Assembly (NCBI GenBank): GCA_045590215.1
Contig: JAZNQO010000029.1
Span: forward strand, 29,050 to 93,049
Reading direction: 5' to 3'
Length of the DNA stretch: 64,000 nt
DNA from: RUG563 sp045590215
GTDB lineage: Bacteria; Bacillota; Clostridia; Christensenellales; Aristaeellaceae
Under the pieces are notes generated by a model that saw only the letters and a list, made by a program, of their open reading frames with translations, had not been told where the DNA came from and made no database searches. Position 1 is the stretch's first letter. Each line of letters opens with the position of its first letter. The position numbers were made by a program, and so were the translations under genes. Below are positions 41,490 through 50,097 of this stretch, in pieces.

Positions 41490-41499
41490 AGCCAATCGG

Positions 41500-41748
41500 T
41501 CAGCCAAACGAATTTCTTTCCCAAAAGTCCTGCTTCTTCCGCAGGGCTTTTTGCACATGAAAAACCACCGCCGTATCCTCTCTTTTCAGCAGATACGACG
41601 GTGTTCTTCTAATTTCTTTCAAATGCCATTTTGAACCTTTATCGCAGGAGACGCCCTCCGCCTTGGAGGCCAGAGCGTTCTTTCTGGTGAGGGCCAGCAC
41701 CAGCATCACCGACGCAAACAGAAGGGTGTATTGCAAAAGAAAAATCAT
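41500..41748 (-). CDS. Doubtful small ORF with an N-terminal membrane helix
   Basis: The first 25 residues (IFLLQYTLLFASVMLVLALT) would form a membrane helix, as in small holin-like toxins, and a Lys/Arg-rich tail follows. The ribosome site is weak, and a strong terminator hairpin (41564-41604) lies inside the frame, so the full-length 82-residue form is unlikely to be translated. It may be chance or a decayed gene. Confidence 0.2.
   Translation of the reverse strand: MIFLLQYTLLFASVMLVLALTRKNALASKAEGVSCDKGSKWHLKEIRRTPSYLLKREDTAVVFHVQKALRKKQDFWERNSFG
41525..41553 (+). terminator. Terminator of the XRE gene
   Basis: AAGTCCTGC / GCAGGGCTT stem followed by T4-5. Confidence 0.7.
41564..41604 (-). 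terminator. Minus-strand terminator
   Basis: Minus-strand stem ACACCGTCGTATC / GATACGGCGGTGG followed by TTTTTC. It implies a minus-strand transcript from the 41.6-41.8 kb region or from the Gld-type operon. Confidence 0.65.
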
Positions 41749-41827
41749 GCTTCACTGGCTTAAACACAATTTATATGCGATCCGGACAAATAAAATTAAC
41801 AAATGTTATATTCTGTATTATTTCACA

Positions 41828-43270
41828 TCAAGGTAGGGCTTTCATCAGGGAAAGGGCATCCTTTTCGATGTAATAAAGGCAAACTCCGTCCACATCCACA
41901 GCAGCATGCAGGGCATCAAAGGGATAGAAGGAAATGGTTCTTTCCATAGCCTCTGTTTGTAGATATAGGCTGCCGAGGCACTGGGCTTTCTCGACTTCTC
42001 CCGTCACCTTCCCGGCCGGCAGTATCTGATTCACCTGTACATACCAGCGAAGGAACGCCGCCGCATCCATGGTTTCCCCATTCTTTTTCACCTGCGCATC
42101 ATAGAGCGTCTGGCCGTATTCGTCTGTTGCAATTTCATTGTTTTCCGCAACGACCTCCACCATTTCCACCTCATAAACCGCTTCGTTTTCCGGCCATTTT
42201 GCCGTCATTTTCTGAAGCCTATCCACCTTGATGTTCATGGGCATTTGGGATAAAAATTCTTCTGTTTGCAATTCCTTCCAGAATCCCAGCAGGAAATTGC
42301 TGGCCTTATACACTTCGTTTTCCCACAGCACATACACCGCCGTGCCGCCCAAGTTCTGCCCCAGTTGCAGGGTATACTGCTTTTCTGCCACGTCAAAAGC
42401 CACGCTTTTCCCTTCTGCCGTGATACCGCTCAATACGCTGGGGGCTTGGGTCAGCGTCACCGTTACCTCCGGCTCCCAAAGGCCAAGGGCAGCCAGGTCG
42501 TTTTCTTCCTGCTTGCCCAGATACGCTTCAAAGGCCATGTGTTCGATGCGCTGAAGGAGGCTGTTCATTTTCCCTTCATCCGCAGGATAACGATAGGGTT
42601 CCTCCATCAGAAAGCCGTCCTTTGTGTATTGGAAAACCAGCTTTTCTTTCCCCGTCACTTCAATCCTGTCCATCAAATCTGCCTGTAATTCGGGCTGCTC
42701 AAAATACCGCAAATATTCCGCTTCGTGAAACAGAATATCGCAGGGTTCTGCCAGCACCGTATACAAAACGCCGCCCGACAAGCAAAAATACTGCTCCGGT
42801 TCCATCTCCGGCACTGCATTTCCCAGTAAAATTTCCTGTTTTTCCCCTTCTGTATTTTCAATCACGATTCGCATGGAAGGTTCTTCCAGACCGAAATCCG
42901 CTAAATCTGCGTCCACTTCCTCCAATGAGCCGATGCGGATATTGGCCGCCATATTCCCTGCCGCATACAGCATATCGGAAACGATGCTTTCCCGAAGCTC
43001 CGTTTCTTCCTTGCCCAGCAAGCGCATGCCCTTTTCCGTCCGCACCAGGGGATAAGCCTGTTTGCCCTTTTCATGAATGGAAAGGGATTGAATATCATCT
43101 TCCTTCATGGCGGTAATCCATATGGGATTGGCCTTTTCCGGCTCCGGCAAGGGCTTATTTTTTTCCAGCAGGAAAAAGGCCGCCCCAAGCACCGCCAATA
43201 CAAGAGCCGCCATGACCAGCAGGCTGCCTTTTCTTCTTTCCTTCTTTTGTTTTTTCGGCACTCTGTCCAT
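41828..43270 (-). CDS. DUF4340 protein of the Gld-type ABC operon
   Basis: A 480-residue protein with one N-terminal membrane helix (about 15-34, LLVMAALVLAVLGAAFFLL) and a large extracytoplasmic part containing repeated DUF4340 features: IQSLSIHEKGKQAYPLVRTE, LADFGLEEPSMRIVIENTEG, YTVLAEPCDILF and a second LAALGLWEPEVTVTLTQ. It is the last gene of an operon with an ATPase, a permease and a GldG-like protein. Start MDRVPKKQ lies 2 bp after the upstream stop, indicating coupling. The operon's cargo is not known. Confidence 0.8.
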   Translation of the reverse strand: MDRVPKKQKKERRKGSLLVMAALVLAVLGAAFFLLEKNKPLPEPEKANPIWITAMKEDDIQSLSIHEKGKQAYPLVRTEKGMRLLGKEETELRESIVSDMLYAAGNMAANIRIGSLEEVDADLADFGLEEPSMRIVIENTEGEKQEILLGNAVPEMEPEQYFCLSGGVLYTVLAEPCDILFHEAEYLRYFEQPELQADLMDRIEVTGKEKLVFQYTKDGFLMEEPYRYPADEGKMNSLLQRIEHMAFEAYLGKQEENDLAALGLWEPEVTVTLTQAPSVLSGITAEGKSVAFDVAEKQYTLQLGQNLGGTAVYVLWENEVYKASNFLLGFWKELQTEEFLSQMPMNIKVDRLQKMTAKWPENEAVYEVEMVEVVAENNEIATDEYGQTLYDAQVKKNGETMDAAAFLRWYVQVNQILPAGKVTGEVEKAQCLGSLYLQTEAMERTISFYPFDALHAAVDVDGVCLYYIEKDALSLMKALP

Positions 43271-43272
43271 TT

Positions 43273-44739
43273 TTATTTTCTCTTTCTGGGCAGCAGCACA
43301 AGCAATGCCCCGCAAATCACCAAAATGGGCACCAGCACGGTGACCATCACCGCCGGGGTCAGGTTATCCAGCCGCAGCCCTTCCCGCAGGGCATTTTTGG
43401 GCACGATGTTCAGGTTCACCGGGGCTTTCCCCTGCAAAGACTGTAAAATCTGCAGGAAAAAGGAAGGCGCATCGGTGTTATTCTGCAGCCAATAATCGGT
43501 AAACACGTCTGCGTTTCCGATGATCAACGCCTTGGATACCATGCCGTCCTCAAACATCTTTTCCGTCCATACGGCCACGTCAAAATACCCGGTTTTATCC
43601 GTTTCCTGCATTTCCGTGGTGTCCAGCCCATCCGTAAAATCCCGGATATAGGCATTTCCCGTTTCCAGCAGGGAATACACATTCAGATTGCCTCTTCCCA
43701 TATCCACCCTTTCAAAAGCACGGGCACCGGGGAAAATCAATAAATCCCTCGCCTTTTGCAAAAGGGGCAGGGTGGGCACTGTTTCCTGCATATAGGGCAT
43801 CAGCCACACCGGGGTATCGGCATAGTAGCTGTCTTTATCGTCCTCCATGGCAATCACAATGCCGGGATAGGGCTGCACCCCATAAGCACGCAGCAGGGCG
43901 TTATAGTTTTCCATGTCCAAAGGATCGCTGTAATGGGCAGCCAGAATGAAATCGCCGCCCTGCCTTGCAAAGGCCATCACTTCTTCCAGCTCTGCCGCCG
44001 AAAGATCATATAACGGGCACAGCACCATCAGCGGGCTTTCCGCATCCAGCACATCCTGCCCAAGCCTCACCCACTTCACTTCATAATTGGCAGCCTTGAG
44101 CAAGTCCTCCATGTTGGCCGTGTCCGTCTTGGTCAATTCCCCATGGCCGGTGAGCACCTGCACGGCAGGCAATTCCTCCTGCGTCACATAGAGGATGGCT
44201 TCTGTGATGCTTTTTTCATAGATCATCTGCCCTGCCGAGAATGTTCCTGTTTCTGTGTCATAGGCATATTGATAATAATCGTCTTCATCCAAAACTTTGG
44301 CCCGGTTATTTTCTTGGCAATACACAATCAGGCAATCCCGGTTCACTTTCTTATCTCCGATGGCATTTGCAAAAACCTCCAGCAAGGCCGGGTTTCGCAA
44401 TACGCTTTCTTTGGACATCGTCACGTGCGCCGACGCCGCATCATATCGCCGCAGCAGCTGCATCAGCGTGTCATTTTCCCCGTTTTCCGAAATCAGGGCG
44501 TAGATATGCACGTCTTTTTCCAGCCCGTTCAGCACTTCTTTGGTGATTTCCCCCTGGGTTGTGGCCGCATTGAAGGAAAAATCCGCCGTCAAAGCAAAAC
44601 GATCTTCTGCCATATCTGCAAGGGCAATCACTGCCACGCAAATCGCCACGGCCAGCACCGTCAGAAGCACGGAAAAGCCGCCGCAGCGGAACTTGCGGTT
44701 ATTTTTCAGTTTTTCAAAAACGCTTTTGATTTTTTTCAT
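43273..44739 (-). CDS. GldG-like ABC transporter auxiliary protein
   Basis: A 488-residue protein with N-terminal (about 22-42) and C-terminal (about 460-482) membrane helices around a large soluble region. ITKEVLNGLEKDVHIYALIS, LPAVQVLTGHGELTKTD and MVLCPLYDLSAAELEEVMAF match the GldG/IFT52-like fold seen in uncharacterised ABC systems and, in Bacteroidetes, in gliding motility. Firmicutes with this operon do not glide, so a secretion or envelope role is likelier. It follows the permease by 3 bp. Confidence 0.8.
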   Translation of the reverse strand: MKKIKSVFEKLKNNRKFRCGGFSVLLTVLAVAICVAVIALADMAEDRFALTADFSFNAATTQGEITKEVLNGLEKDVHIYALISENGENDTLMQLLRRYDAASAHVTMSKESVLRNPALLEVFANAIGDKKVNRDCLIVYCQENNRAKVLDEDDYYQYAYDTETGTFSAGQMIYEKSITEAILYVTQEELPAVQVLTGHGELTKTDTANMEDLLKAANYEVKWVRLGQDVLDAESPLMVLCPLYDLSAAELEEVMAFARQGGDFILAAHYSDPLDMENYNALLRAYGVQPYPGIVIAMEDDKDSYYADTPVWLMPYMQETVPTLPLLQKARDLLIFPGARAFERVDMGRGNLNVYSLLETGNAYIRDFTDGLDTTEMQETDKTGYFDVAVWTEKMFEDGMVSKALIIGNADVFTDYWLQNNTDAPSFFLQILQSLQGKAPVNLNIVPKNALREGLRLDNLTPAVMVTVLVPILVICGALLVLLPRKRK

Positions 44740-44742
44740 TTT

Positions 44743-45453
44743 TTATGCCTCACTCCACCGTCTGCTATCCAATACCCTGACGCTCATAAACAGCATAATA
44801 GCAATAAACGCCAGATTAAACAGCACATTGGAAAAGCTGAGCTGCCCTTGGGTAAAGGGCTCGTAACGCTGATACAGGCTCAAAAACTGCAACACGCTGC
44901 GAATGACCGGGGCCGTGGACGCCGCCGCCACGATATCCGAAAGCCACAAAAGCAGATTGGCTCCAAAGCCCAGCACCACCGCCGTCATCTGGCTTTTGCC
45001 AAAGCAGGAAACGAACAAATCCAAGGCCAAAAAAGAGCAACCGCATAAGATAAGCCCCAGATACCCCACCAACGCTTCGCCGATATATAATTTCCCCCAG
45101 AAGGCAATGATCACCGCATAAAAAAATGTGCCAATCACCGTGCATAAAAGCACCACGGCCGCCGCCAGATATTTCCCCACCACCACGGATGTTAAGGAGC
45201 AGGGGGAAGAAAACAGCATCTGATCCGTTTTCTGGTGTCTTTCCCCTGCAATCAGCCGCATGGTGAGCACCGGAGACAGAAGCATCCATAGATAGCCGAG
45301 GTTGGAAAGCAGCAGGTTCAGATCGCTGCTTCCCGATTGCAAATTGCCCACAGCAAAAAAGATGCTGGCAACCGTTAGAAAGACGCCCATAAACACATAA
45401 GCCGCCGGTGTATAAAAATAGCTTTGCATTTCCCGTTTGAAAACGGCACGCAT
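44743..45453 (-). CDS. ABC-2 type permease (GldF-like)
   Basis: A 236-residue protein with six membrane helices, starting KREMQSYFYTPAAYVFMGVF, with the conserved cytoplasmic segment PVLTMRLIAGERHQKTDQML. This is the short permease type paired with GldA-like ATPases. It sits 16 bp behind the ATPase gene. Confidence 0.85.
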   Translation of the reverse strand: MRAVFKREMQSYFYTPAAYVFMGVFLTVASIFFAVGNLQSGSSDLNLLLSNLGYLWMLLSPVLTMRLIAGERHQKTDQMLFSSPCSLTSVVVGKYLAAAVVLLCTVIGTFFYAVIIAFWGKLYIGEALVGYLGLILCGCSFLALDLFVSCFGKSQMTAVVLGFGANLLLWLSDIVAAASTAPVIRSVLQFLSLYQRYEPFTQGQLSFSNVLFNLAFIAIMLFMSVRVLDSRRWSEA

Positions 45454-45469
45454 GCTTCCTCTTCCCCTT

Positions 45470-46396
45470 TCATTCCATTTCTCTTGTGGTCTGCAAAAAG
45501 ATGTCTTCCAAACTGTCTTCCACAGGATGCAGCCGCAAAAGCGGAGCCTGCATGGCGGAAAGCAGGGTGAATAATTCCCTTTCCGCCCCTTCCTTTTCCA
45601 CTGTCATCATCACCTGCGTGATGCCCGGCTCGCCGCCCCTAATCACTGCCACTGCTTTTATCTTGTCCAGCGTTCTCAAGGCCGGCAGCAGCACCCCTTC
45701 GCCCCCTGCAATCACGGCACGCAGCCTGTTTTCCCGGTGCTTCAGGGTGTTCAAATCGTTATCGCAAAGCACTTTGCCGTGATGCAGGATCAACACCCGG
45801 TCGCACACCTGCTGCACTTCGCTTAAAATATGGGAGGAAAAAATCACAGTATGTTCTTCCTTCAATTGCCCGATGAGCTGCCGCATTTCGCTGGCTTGTC
45901 TCGGGTCCAGCCCAGCGGTGGGTTCATCCAGAATAATCACATCCGGCGTGCCGCAAAGGGCCTGCGCCATGCCCACACGCTGACGGTAGCCCTTGGATAA
46001 ATTGCCCGTTTTGCGCTGCAATACATCCTTCAATCCGCACTTTTCCGCCACTTGCTCCACATGCGCTTTGATATGCTTTTTTTCAACTTCCTTCAGCTCG
46101 CACGCAAACCGCAGATAGCTGTACACCGTCATTTCATCATAGAGGGGAGCCGCCTCCGGCAAATAGCCTATCAGCCGCTTGGCACTCCGCTGCTGCAGCA
46201 GCACGTCATAGCCGCCAATCAGCACCCGGCCTTTTGTGGGGGCAAGGCAGCCCGTCATAATATTCATGGCGGTGGTTTTGCCTGCGCCGTTTTGCCCAAG
46301 CAGCCCCAACACCTGCCCTTTTTTCACCTGAAAATGCACCTGATCCAAGGCCTGATGCACGCCGTAACGCTTGCTGACATTTTCAAAAATGACCAT
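45470..46396 (-). CDS. ABC transporter ATP-binding protein (GldA-like)
   Basis: A 308-residue ATPase. Walker A GQNGAGKTT (about 35-43), signature NLSKGYRQR, Walker B VIILDEPTAGLDP, H-loop SSHIL. The C-terminal 90 residues are the usual extension of exporter ATPases (ending LEDIFLQTTREME). First gene of the four-gene operon. Start chosen at MVIFENVSKRYG; upstream Met MKRYGG lacks a ribosome site, whereas GAGAGGG precedes this one. Confidence 0.92.
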   Translation of the reverse strand: MVIFENVSKRYGVHQALDQVHFQVKKGQVLGLLGQNGAGKTTAMNIMTGCLAPTKGRVLIGGYDVLLQQRSAKRLIGYLPEAAPLYDEMTVYSYLRFACELKEVEKKHIKAHVEQVAEKCGLKDVLQRKTGNLSKGYRQRVGMAQALCGTPDVIILDEPTAGLDPRQASEMRQLIGQLKEEHTVIFSSHILSEVQQVCDRVLILHHGKVLCDNDLNTLKHRENRLRAVIAGGEGVLLPALRTLDKIKAVAVIRGGEPGITQVMMTVEKEGAERELFTLLSAMQAPLLRLHPVEDSLEDIFLQTTREME

Positions 46397-46547
46397 TTTT
46401 TGCTTTCCCTCTCCGCCGTATCGTTTCATTTCGTGAAGAAATGGGTATCTTAATTATGACAGCAAAAGTCTGCCTCATTTCATTATACCACATCTTCCGC
46501 TCCCTTGCATGAACAATTTGTGAATCCTGCAAAGAAAACAGCCCCAT

Positions 46548-46576
46548 TTGCAAGAATAAAAAAAGTGTGCTATAAT
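46548..46576 (+). promoter_or_regulatory. Promoter of the 158-residue membrane protein gene
   Basis: TTGCAA (46548-46553), 17-bp spacer, TATAAT (46571-46576). A facing TATAAT-like box for the ABC operon lies at 46482-46487. Confidence 0.7.
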
Positions 46577-46623
46577 CCCTTTTGTTCCCATAAACCCAAA
46601 CACAAAAAAGGAGTTTATCTTTT

Positions 46624-47100
46624 ATGTACCGCAACGCTTTTCAGATGAATGGCAATGTAAACAACAAGCGGCGTTATCGCATCGTGCTGGCCTTATGCGT
46701 GCTTTTTATGATTTCCACCATCGTGCTGGCCAGCACCATGGGGGCCAACAGTGCCTTCCGCAACAAGACCAACGATCAGCTGCGCCAGCGCACCATCAAC
46801 GCCGTTTCCAATGCCATTGACGAAGTTAACCGTATGGGCAGCATCGTCACATCCGATATGAATACCCGGCTTGCCCGTGTGCGGCAGAATGTGTATCTGG
46901 CCGATCAGCTCAATTCCATGGCCATCAGCCTCTCCGGCGAAGGAGCCCGGATGATTCCCCATGATGCCATCAATGTGATCAACGAAGTGCTGGATACTTA
47001 CGCATCCCAGATTTCCGCCGCCACATCCTCCACCCACGATACCAGAACCCTGCTTCTTGCCCACTTGACTCAATTGCAGGCTATCCTTGCCGGCCAGTAA
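46624..47100 (+). CDS. Single-pass membrane protein, unknown function
   Basis: A 158-residue protein with a short cytoplasmic N-terminus, one membrane helix (about 19-37, RIVLALCVLFMISTIVLAST), then an all-helical domain (QLRQRTINAVSNAIDEVNRM ... LLLAHLTQLQAILAG) that could be a coiled coil like a sensor helix bundle. No family was recognised. It is transcribed from its own promoter and its last 20 bp overlap the convergent SpoIIR-like gene. AAAGGAG precedes the start. Confidence 0.65.
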   Translation: MYRNAFQMNGNVNNKRRYRIVLALCVLFMISTIVLASTMGANSAFRNKTNDQLRQRTINAVSNAIDEVNRMGSIVTSDMNTRLARVRQNVYLADQLNSMAISLSGEGARMIPHDAINVINEVLDTYASQISAATSSTHDTRTLLLAHLTQLQAILAGQ

Positions 47101-47491
47101 ATAATTGCAAAAGCCACTGGAAAAAGGGAAACGTGATCATCACCCTTTCCCCCTCCATAGGCTCTGATGCCCATGAAACGGCATCGCTGCAAAGCACGCC
47201 CCACCAGTTGTGCCCTGCCCCCTGCCCCAAGGTGATATACACCGTTTGGGCCGGGGGCGTTTTTTTGTCCGGCTGCCATCTTTTTTCTTCCACCCGGCAA
47301 TCAGGCCAGATTTTTTCCAATAATTCCGCTCTCTTTTCCCCAAGCAGCAAAGCAATATTGCGCACCACGATTTTTTCTGTCTGGGCAAAAATCCCGTCAT
47401 TCCTTGCCACCACACGCATGTATTTTTCTTCCCCTGCTGCCCTTCCTGCCACGCAGCAAAAGCACAGAAACAACAAAATAAAACGGCGCAT
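47081..47491 (-). CDS. Short SpoIIR-like protein (stage II sporulation protein R family)
   Basis: A 136-residue exported protein with a signal peptide (about 1-20). VVARNDGIFAQTEKIVVRNI corresponds to the SpoIIR opening (form IANSDSxxDQxLKxxVRD) and VYITLGQGAGHNWWGVLCSD to its hallmark GxGxNWWCVL motif. SpoIIR is released by the forespore and triggers SpoIIGA to activate sigma-E. Typical SpoIIR is around 200 residues or more; here the region between the two motifs is shortened by tens of residues, so function is uncertain. The start codon lies in the arm of a terminator hairpin. The 3' end overlaps the convergent gene by 20 bp. Confidence 0.65.
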   Translation of the reverse strand: MRRFILLFLCFCCVAGRAAGEEKYMRVVARNDGIFAQTEKIVVRNIALLLGEKRAELLEKIWPDCRVEEKRWQPDKKTPPAQTVYITLGQGAGHNWWGVLCSDAVSWASEPMEGERVMITFPFFQWLLQLFTGRQG

Positions 47492-47531
47492 GTCCTTCCC
47501 CCCTTTTCGGGATTAGGATGCGCCGTTTTTC
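47481..47531 (-). terminator. Terminator of the lactonase gene overlapping the spoIIR-like start
   Basis: 11-bp stem AAACGGCGCAT / ATGCGCCGTTT followed on the minus strand by ATTTTG. The ATG that opens the right arm is the start codon of the SpoIIR-like gene, and its ribosome site (GGGGGGAAGG) lies in the loop. Confidence 0.65.
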
Positions 47532-47544
47532 AGTGATTATACAT

Positions 47545-48555
47545 TTATGCTCTGTTCACAAGGGGCAGAATGCTTACAGCTCCCACAATGGACACCTGCG
47601 CCCCCGGCACGCCGTTTTCGTTCATGTAGGCAAACGTGCCGCTGTTTTGCTGGGCCAGCAAAAACCCGTTGCCATGGAGGATGAAATCACGGGGAAAAGT
47701 ACCCGGCGTGCGGATGAAATAAGGCCTGTTTAAGGTGCCGTCTGCGTTCTTGGCAAACACCGCAATGCTGTCATGACCACGGTTGGAAACATACACATGG
47801 CCTGCATCCTGCCTCACCGCCGCCGCCGTGTTCACCGGGCCATCATAGCCATCGGGCAGGGAAGAAAGCGTTTGCATGCACCGCCATTCATTTTCTTTCC
47901 ATTCATAGCGGCTCATCCAACCGCCCAGTTCCCCTACCAGATAGAAGGCGTTTTCGCCGTCAAAGCTCAAATGCCGGGGGCCGGAGCCGGGCTGACAGGC
48001 AATTTCTTGTTGCAGCGTCAGCTTTCCGTCTTCCCCCGCCTGATAGATGACCACCTGATCCGCACCCAGATCGCACAGAAACAGTTCCTTCGTGCCGGGG
48101 CGGAAGGACACCTGATGGGCATGGGTGCGCTCCTGCCGGTCTGCTTGGGGGCCAAGGGGGGCCTGATGCTCAAAATACTGGATGCAGGGCAGAATTTTTC
48201 CCTCCTGATCCACGGGGAATACAGCCACCGTGCCGTTGGAATAATTGGCGGAATAAAGGAAGGTTTCTTCTTCGTTCAGGCACAGATGGCAGTTACCAAA
48301 GCCGGGGTCATCCTGCCGGGACAGAAGCGTCAGCTGCTCCCCTTCCCAAAGGAAGGATGCAACGCACGCATGGGCTTTATCCTCCTGCGTTGCCGCCACA
48401 TAAATCACGTTGCTGTTTTTGCTCTGCTCCGCCCAGATGGGATCCTGCACATCCTGATTGACGTTAACCAAGCGCATTTTTTCCCCGGTCACATCTACCA
48501 GAGCCAGCCCCGGTCCTTTGATAAACGTGGTATAGCTGCCCACTGCCATCATCAT
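47545..48555 (-). CDS. Lactonase family protein (6-phosphogluconolactonase-like seven-bladed propeller)
   Basis: A 336-residue cytosolic beta-propeller of the YbhE/Pgl family. Characteristic segments: MAVGSYTTFIKGPGLALVDV, YSANYSNGTVAVFPVDQEG, THAHQVSFRPGTKELFLCDLGADQVVIY, GSGPRHLSFDGENAFYLVGEL and VSNRGHDSIAVF. The family hydrolyses 6-phosphogluconolactone, but many members have other or unknown roles. No other oxidative pentose-phosphate gene is nearby. Start at the first of three Met codons, after a G5 run. Confidence 0.85.
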   Translation of the reverse strand: MMMAVGSYTTFIKGPGLALVDVTGEKMRLVNVNQDVQDPIWAEQSKNSNVIYVAATQEDKAHACVASFLWEGEQLTLLSRQDDPGFGNCHLCLNEEETFLYSANYSNGTVAVFPVDQEGKILPCIQYFEHQAPLGPQADRQERTHAHQVSFRPGTKELFLCDLGADQVVIYQAGEDGKLTLQQEIACQPGSGPRHLSFDGENAFYLVGELGGWMSRYEWKENEWRCMQTLSSLPDGYDGPVNTAAAVRQDAGHVYVSNRGHDSIAVFAKNADGTLNRPYFIRTPGTFPRDFILHGNGFLLAQQNSGTFAYMNENGVPGAQVSIVGAVSILPLVNRA

Positions 48556-48578
48556 AATGTTTATCCCCCTTGTATTTT

Positions 48579-49766
48579 TTACACCATCCGGTAAAATTTC
48601 TTGCGCAGCTTGCCCTCTTTATTCAGGGCAATCAGCCGCTCATACCGTTCCACCACATTTTCCATCAGCGTTTCCCACGGAACGGGAATGGTATTCCGGG
48701 CGTTTTGACCAATCACTTGCAGGCTTTCCCTGTCGTTCAATACTTCTTCCAGCACGCTGCACAGGCTTTCCGGGGAATTTTCGCACAGATACCCGTTTTC
48801 CCTGTCTCTCACCACGTCCGCTGCGCAGCTGCCCCGAACCAGCACCGAAGGCGTGCCCATCACGGCCGCCTCCCGGATCACCATGGGTGCGCTGTCATAC
48901 AAAGACGGGAAGGCGAAAACGTCCGCTCTGGCATAGAGCCCGTCCAATAGCTTCATATCCGTCACATGGCCGGCCAGATGGGTGTTTTCCTGCAGGCCGT
49001 TTTGATAAATTCTCTCTTCAATTTCTTTCATATCCGGCCCTTGCCCAGCTAAAATCAAATGGAAATGCCGCCCCTGCTTTTTTAACAGCGCACAGCCGTC
49101 CAAAACCGTCCGGATATTCTTTTTCCAGTTCATCTGCCCAACGAACAGGAACATGGGCTCCTTCCCCAGCTGCCATCGCCTTTCCACTTCACGGATAGCA
49201 TCCGGCTCCACTTTTCGGATATTCACGCCGTTTGGCATCACCTGAATATCCCCTTCATAGCCATAGCCCCGAAGCACGTCCGCCGTGCTGTCGCCAACAG
49301 CCCAAACCTCGTCGCAGCGTTCAAAATAGCTCACCACGAATTTGGTGCCCCATTTGGCCAGCATTTCGGATTTAGTGGCCTTCAAAAAATCATCATAATA
49401 TTTGGAATGAAAGGTGCCCACCAAGGGAATTTTGCGCTGCACAGCCAGCCGCAAGGCCTCCGAGCCTGCGGTGAAAGGGCTGTGGGAATGCACAATATCC
49501 AGCGGTACCATCCGCATCCTTTTTCTGTAGTGAGGATCCATGGGGGCTTCGCCCTGCTTGTATTGCTTCATGCCCGGCAAAGGCGCAGCTTTATAATCCA
49601 CAATTTCAAAAGGCAAGCCGCCCCGGAAGCCCGTATCATAAAGCGGGCAACCTACCGTCACCTGATGTCCCAGCTTGGACAGAGCTTCGGAATATGCCAA
49701 AGCCACACGCCCCACGCCATCCACAACCGGCAGAAACGTATCAGTAAATTGACCGATTTTCAGCAT
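48579..49766 (-). CDS. Glycosyltransferase family 4, diacylglycerol-glucosyltransferase-like
   Basis: A 395-residue GT-B enzyme. It starts MLKIGQFTDTFLPVVDGVGR, typical of lipid-linked glucosyl- or mannosyltransferases. The donor-site block PSLYDSAPMVIREAAVMGTPSVL lies near 295-318 and VGQMNWKKNIRTVLDG near 215. It is most similar in layout to enzymes that make glycolipid anchors (1,2-diacylglycerol 3-glucosyltransferase); the exact sugar and acceptor are not certain. AGGAGG precedes the ATG; the longer frame upstream covers the promoter. Confidence 0.87.
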   Translation of the reverse strand: MLKIGQFTDTFLPVVDGVGRVALAYSEALSKLGHQVTVGCPLYDTGFRGGLPFEIVDYKAAPLPGMKQYKQGEAPMDPHYRKRMRMVPLDIVHSHSPFTAGSEALRLAVQRKIPLVGTFHSKYYDDFLKATKSEMLAKWGTKFVVSYFERCDEVWAVGDSTADVLRGYGYEGDIQVMPNGVNIRKVEPDAIREVERRWQLGKEPMFLFVGQMNWKKNIRTVLDGCALLKKQGRHFHLILAGQGPDMKEIEERIYQNGLQENTHLAGHVTDMKLLDGLYARADVFAFPSLYDSAPMVIREAAVMGTPSVLVRGSCAADVVRDRENGYLCENSPESLCSVLEEVLNDRESLQVIGQNARNTIPVPWETLMENVVERYERLIALNKEGKLRKKFYRMV

Positions 49767-49790
49767 GCAATACACCTCCTTCTGTTTATT

Positions 49791-49818
49791 ATTATACACA
49801 AATTCCAAGGAATATCAA
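49791..49818 (-). promoter_or_regulatory. Promoter of the GT4 gene
   Basis: Minus strand TTGATA (49818-49813), 16-bp spacer, TATAAT (49796-49791). Confidence 0.65.
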
Positions 49819-50067
49819 TCATTTCCACCTATTATCAGGCTTAAATTTACGTTTACCCTTCTTTTAACACCCTTCGATTCCCTTTCTGACACATTTTTCA
49901 CGCCCTTTCTCCTGAATAATTATTCAAACTTCCCTTTTTATGCCGTGTTTTGTGTTTTTATCCACTATTCACCACTTGAAAATATCTTATCGACATATTT
50001 ACTCTTATTTTTCCCACCACATTATCGTTTTTAATATGTTTTTTTCATTCTTCCTCCACTTTTACAT
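49819..50067. other. AT-rich, pyrimidine-rich spacer
   Basis: No gene, tRNA or clear repeat is seen. The plus strand is unusually T- and C-rich (many TTTCCC and TTTTT runs). Confidence 0.5.
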
Positions 50068-50097
50068 CAAAAAAGCGGTGGTTTCACCCATCCGCTT
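50068..50097 (-). terminator. Terminator overlapping the end of the peptidase gene
   Basis: Minus-strand stem GCGGATGGGTG / CCACCGC with loop, then T6; the stop codon lies in the loop. Confidence 0.65.

Noticed and set aside
49819..50067. Small plus-strand frames in the AT-rich spacer
   Set aside because: Phe/Leu/Ser-rich chance frames without ribosome sites or recognisable features.
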